Source of the DNA: Bacteroides mediterraneensis
Lineage (GTDB): Bacteria; Bacteroidota; Bacteroidia; Bacteroidales; Bacteroidaceae
Direction: 5' to 3'
Length of the DNA stretch: 64,000 nucleotides
Assembly: GCF_016900355.1 (NCBI RefSeq)
Contig: NZ_JACJKA010000015.1
Span: 25,918 to 89,917, forward strand
Of the stretch, positions 63,881-64,000 are shown one piece after another (position 1 is the first letter of the stretch; every line of letters starts with the position of its first letter). The translations under genes were made by a program, and so were the position numbers. Under the pieces are notes generated by a model. It was given only the letters and a program-made list of their open reading frames with translations. It searched no databases and was not told where the DNA came from.

Positions 63881-64000
63881 GTGTCCCGTTAAAATGGGAC
63901 GAGTTAAACAATTAATCAAAAAGCCCCGGAATCAGGGGATCATTTAGATCTTTGACATCATTGAAATTAGTCTTGTCGAACAGGTCACGCAAGTGGGTTT
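63881..64000 (-). mobile_element. End of an insertion sequence (partial)
   Basis: The sequence GTGTCCCGTTAAAATGGGAC near 63881-63900 is a likely terminal repeat with internal symmetry, followed inward by the 3' end of a transposase-like gene. The rest of the element lies outside the window. The outer boundary is not certain. Confidence 0.55.
63912..64000 (-). CDS. Transposase C-terminus (partial)
   Basis: On the minus strand 28 codons are open from the right edge to a TAA at 63912, ending in LRDLFDKTNFNDVKDLNDP and then LIPGLFD. This tail resembles IS4-type transposases of Bacteroides. The main part is outside the window, so the family is tentative. Confidence 0.55.
   Translation of the reverse strand, partial: THLRDLFDKTNFNDVKDLNDPLIPGLFD

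Overview
The window looks like a Bacteroidales chromosome (Bacteroides/Phocaeicola type). Promoters follow the Bacteroidetes TTG-N19-TAnnTTTG pattern, ribosome binding sites are weak and A-rich, and the gene families (type VI secretion subtype iii, DUF3945/DUF4099 element proteins, an IntDOT-like integrase, DUF5686, DUF3667) are typical of that order. No 16S gene is present, so the species is not fixed.

Region 1 (1 to about 29.7 kb) is read as the right part of an integrative, probably conjugative, element. It holds (a) a minus-strand type VI secretion operon tssE-tssF-clpV-tssG-tssN-tssK-tssO-like-tssO-tssP that runs off the left edge; (b) an intact IS982-family insertion sequence with terminal repeats and a 7-bp target duplication; (c) a small cargo block with a candidate hydrophobic effector, a 3-TM candidate immunity protein and a membrane KAP NTPase; (d) a plus-strand block of element proteins (DUF4099/DUF3945 repeat protein, short DUF4099 protein, topoisomerase III) flanked by two very long hairpins; (e) a PRTRC cassette (E, C, small ORF, F, B, ThiF) that encodes a ubiquitin-like protein ending in glycine, an E2-like protein and an E1-like protein; (f) three small helix-turn-helix proteins, a ComF-like phosphoribosyltransferase and a tyrosine integrase next to the 3' end of tRNA-Asp(GTC). 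No conjugation (tra) genes are visible; if present they lie to the left.

Region 2 (29.7 to about 58.7 kb) is core chromosome with accessory redox genes: tRNA-Asp, hisH-hisA-hisF-hisIE-ftsE, lysC, lysA, an outer-membrane DUF5686 protein, a Crp/Fnr regulator, a DUF3667 membrane protein, a TSCPD protein, yebC, pheT, a secreted GH29 fucosidase, dnaB, ispE and a peptidase-E-like protein followed by a gene remnant. From 50.5 to 58.6 kb a group of exported or redox-type proteins (double-CMD/ABM protein, Tat flavodoxin reductase, two aldo/keto reductases, amidohydrolase, acetyltransferase, serine hydrolase) surrounds one AraC regulator.

Region 3 (58.8 to 64 kb) is AT-rich and accessory. It holds a decayed relaxase C-terminus with in-frame stops, a 1345-residue GHKL-ATPase protein with a C-terminal DUF3883 nuclease-like domain (a candidate defence gene), and the end of a transposase at the right edge.

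The strongest candidate for an undescribed system is the PRTRC E1/E2/ubiquitin-like cassette carried on the same element as the type VI secretion system. The second is the GHKL-DUF3883 protein in the islet at the right end.
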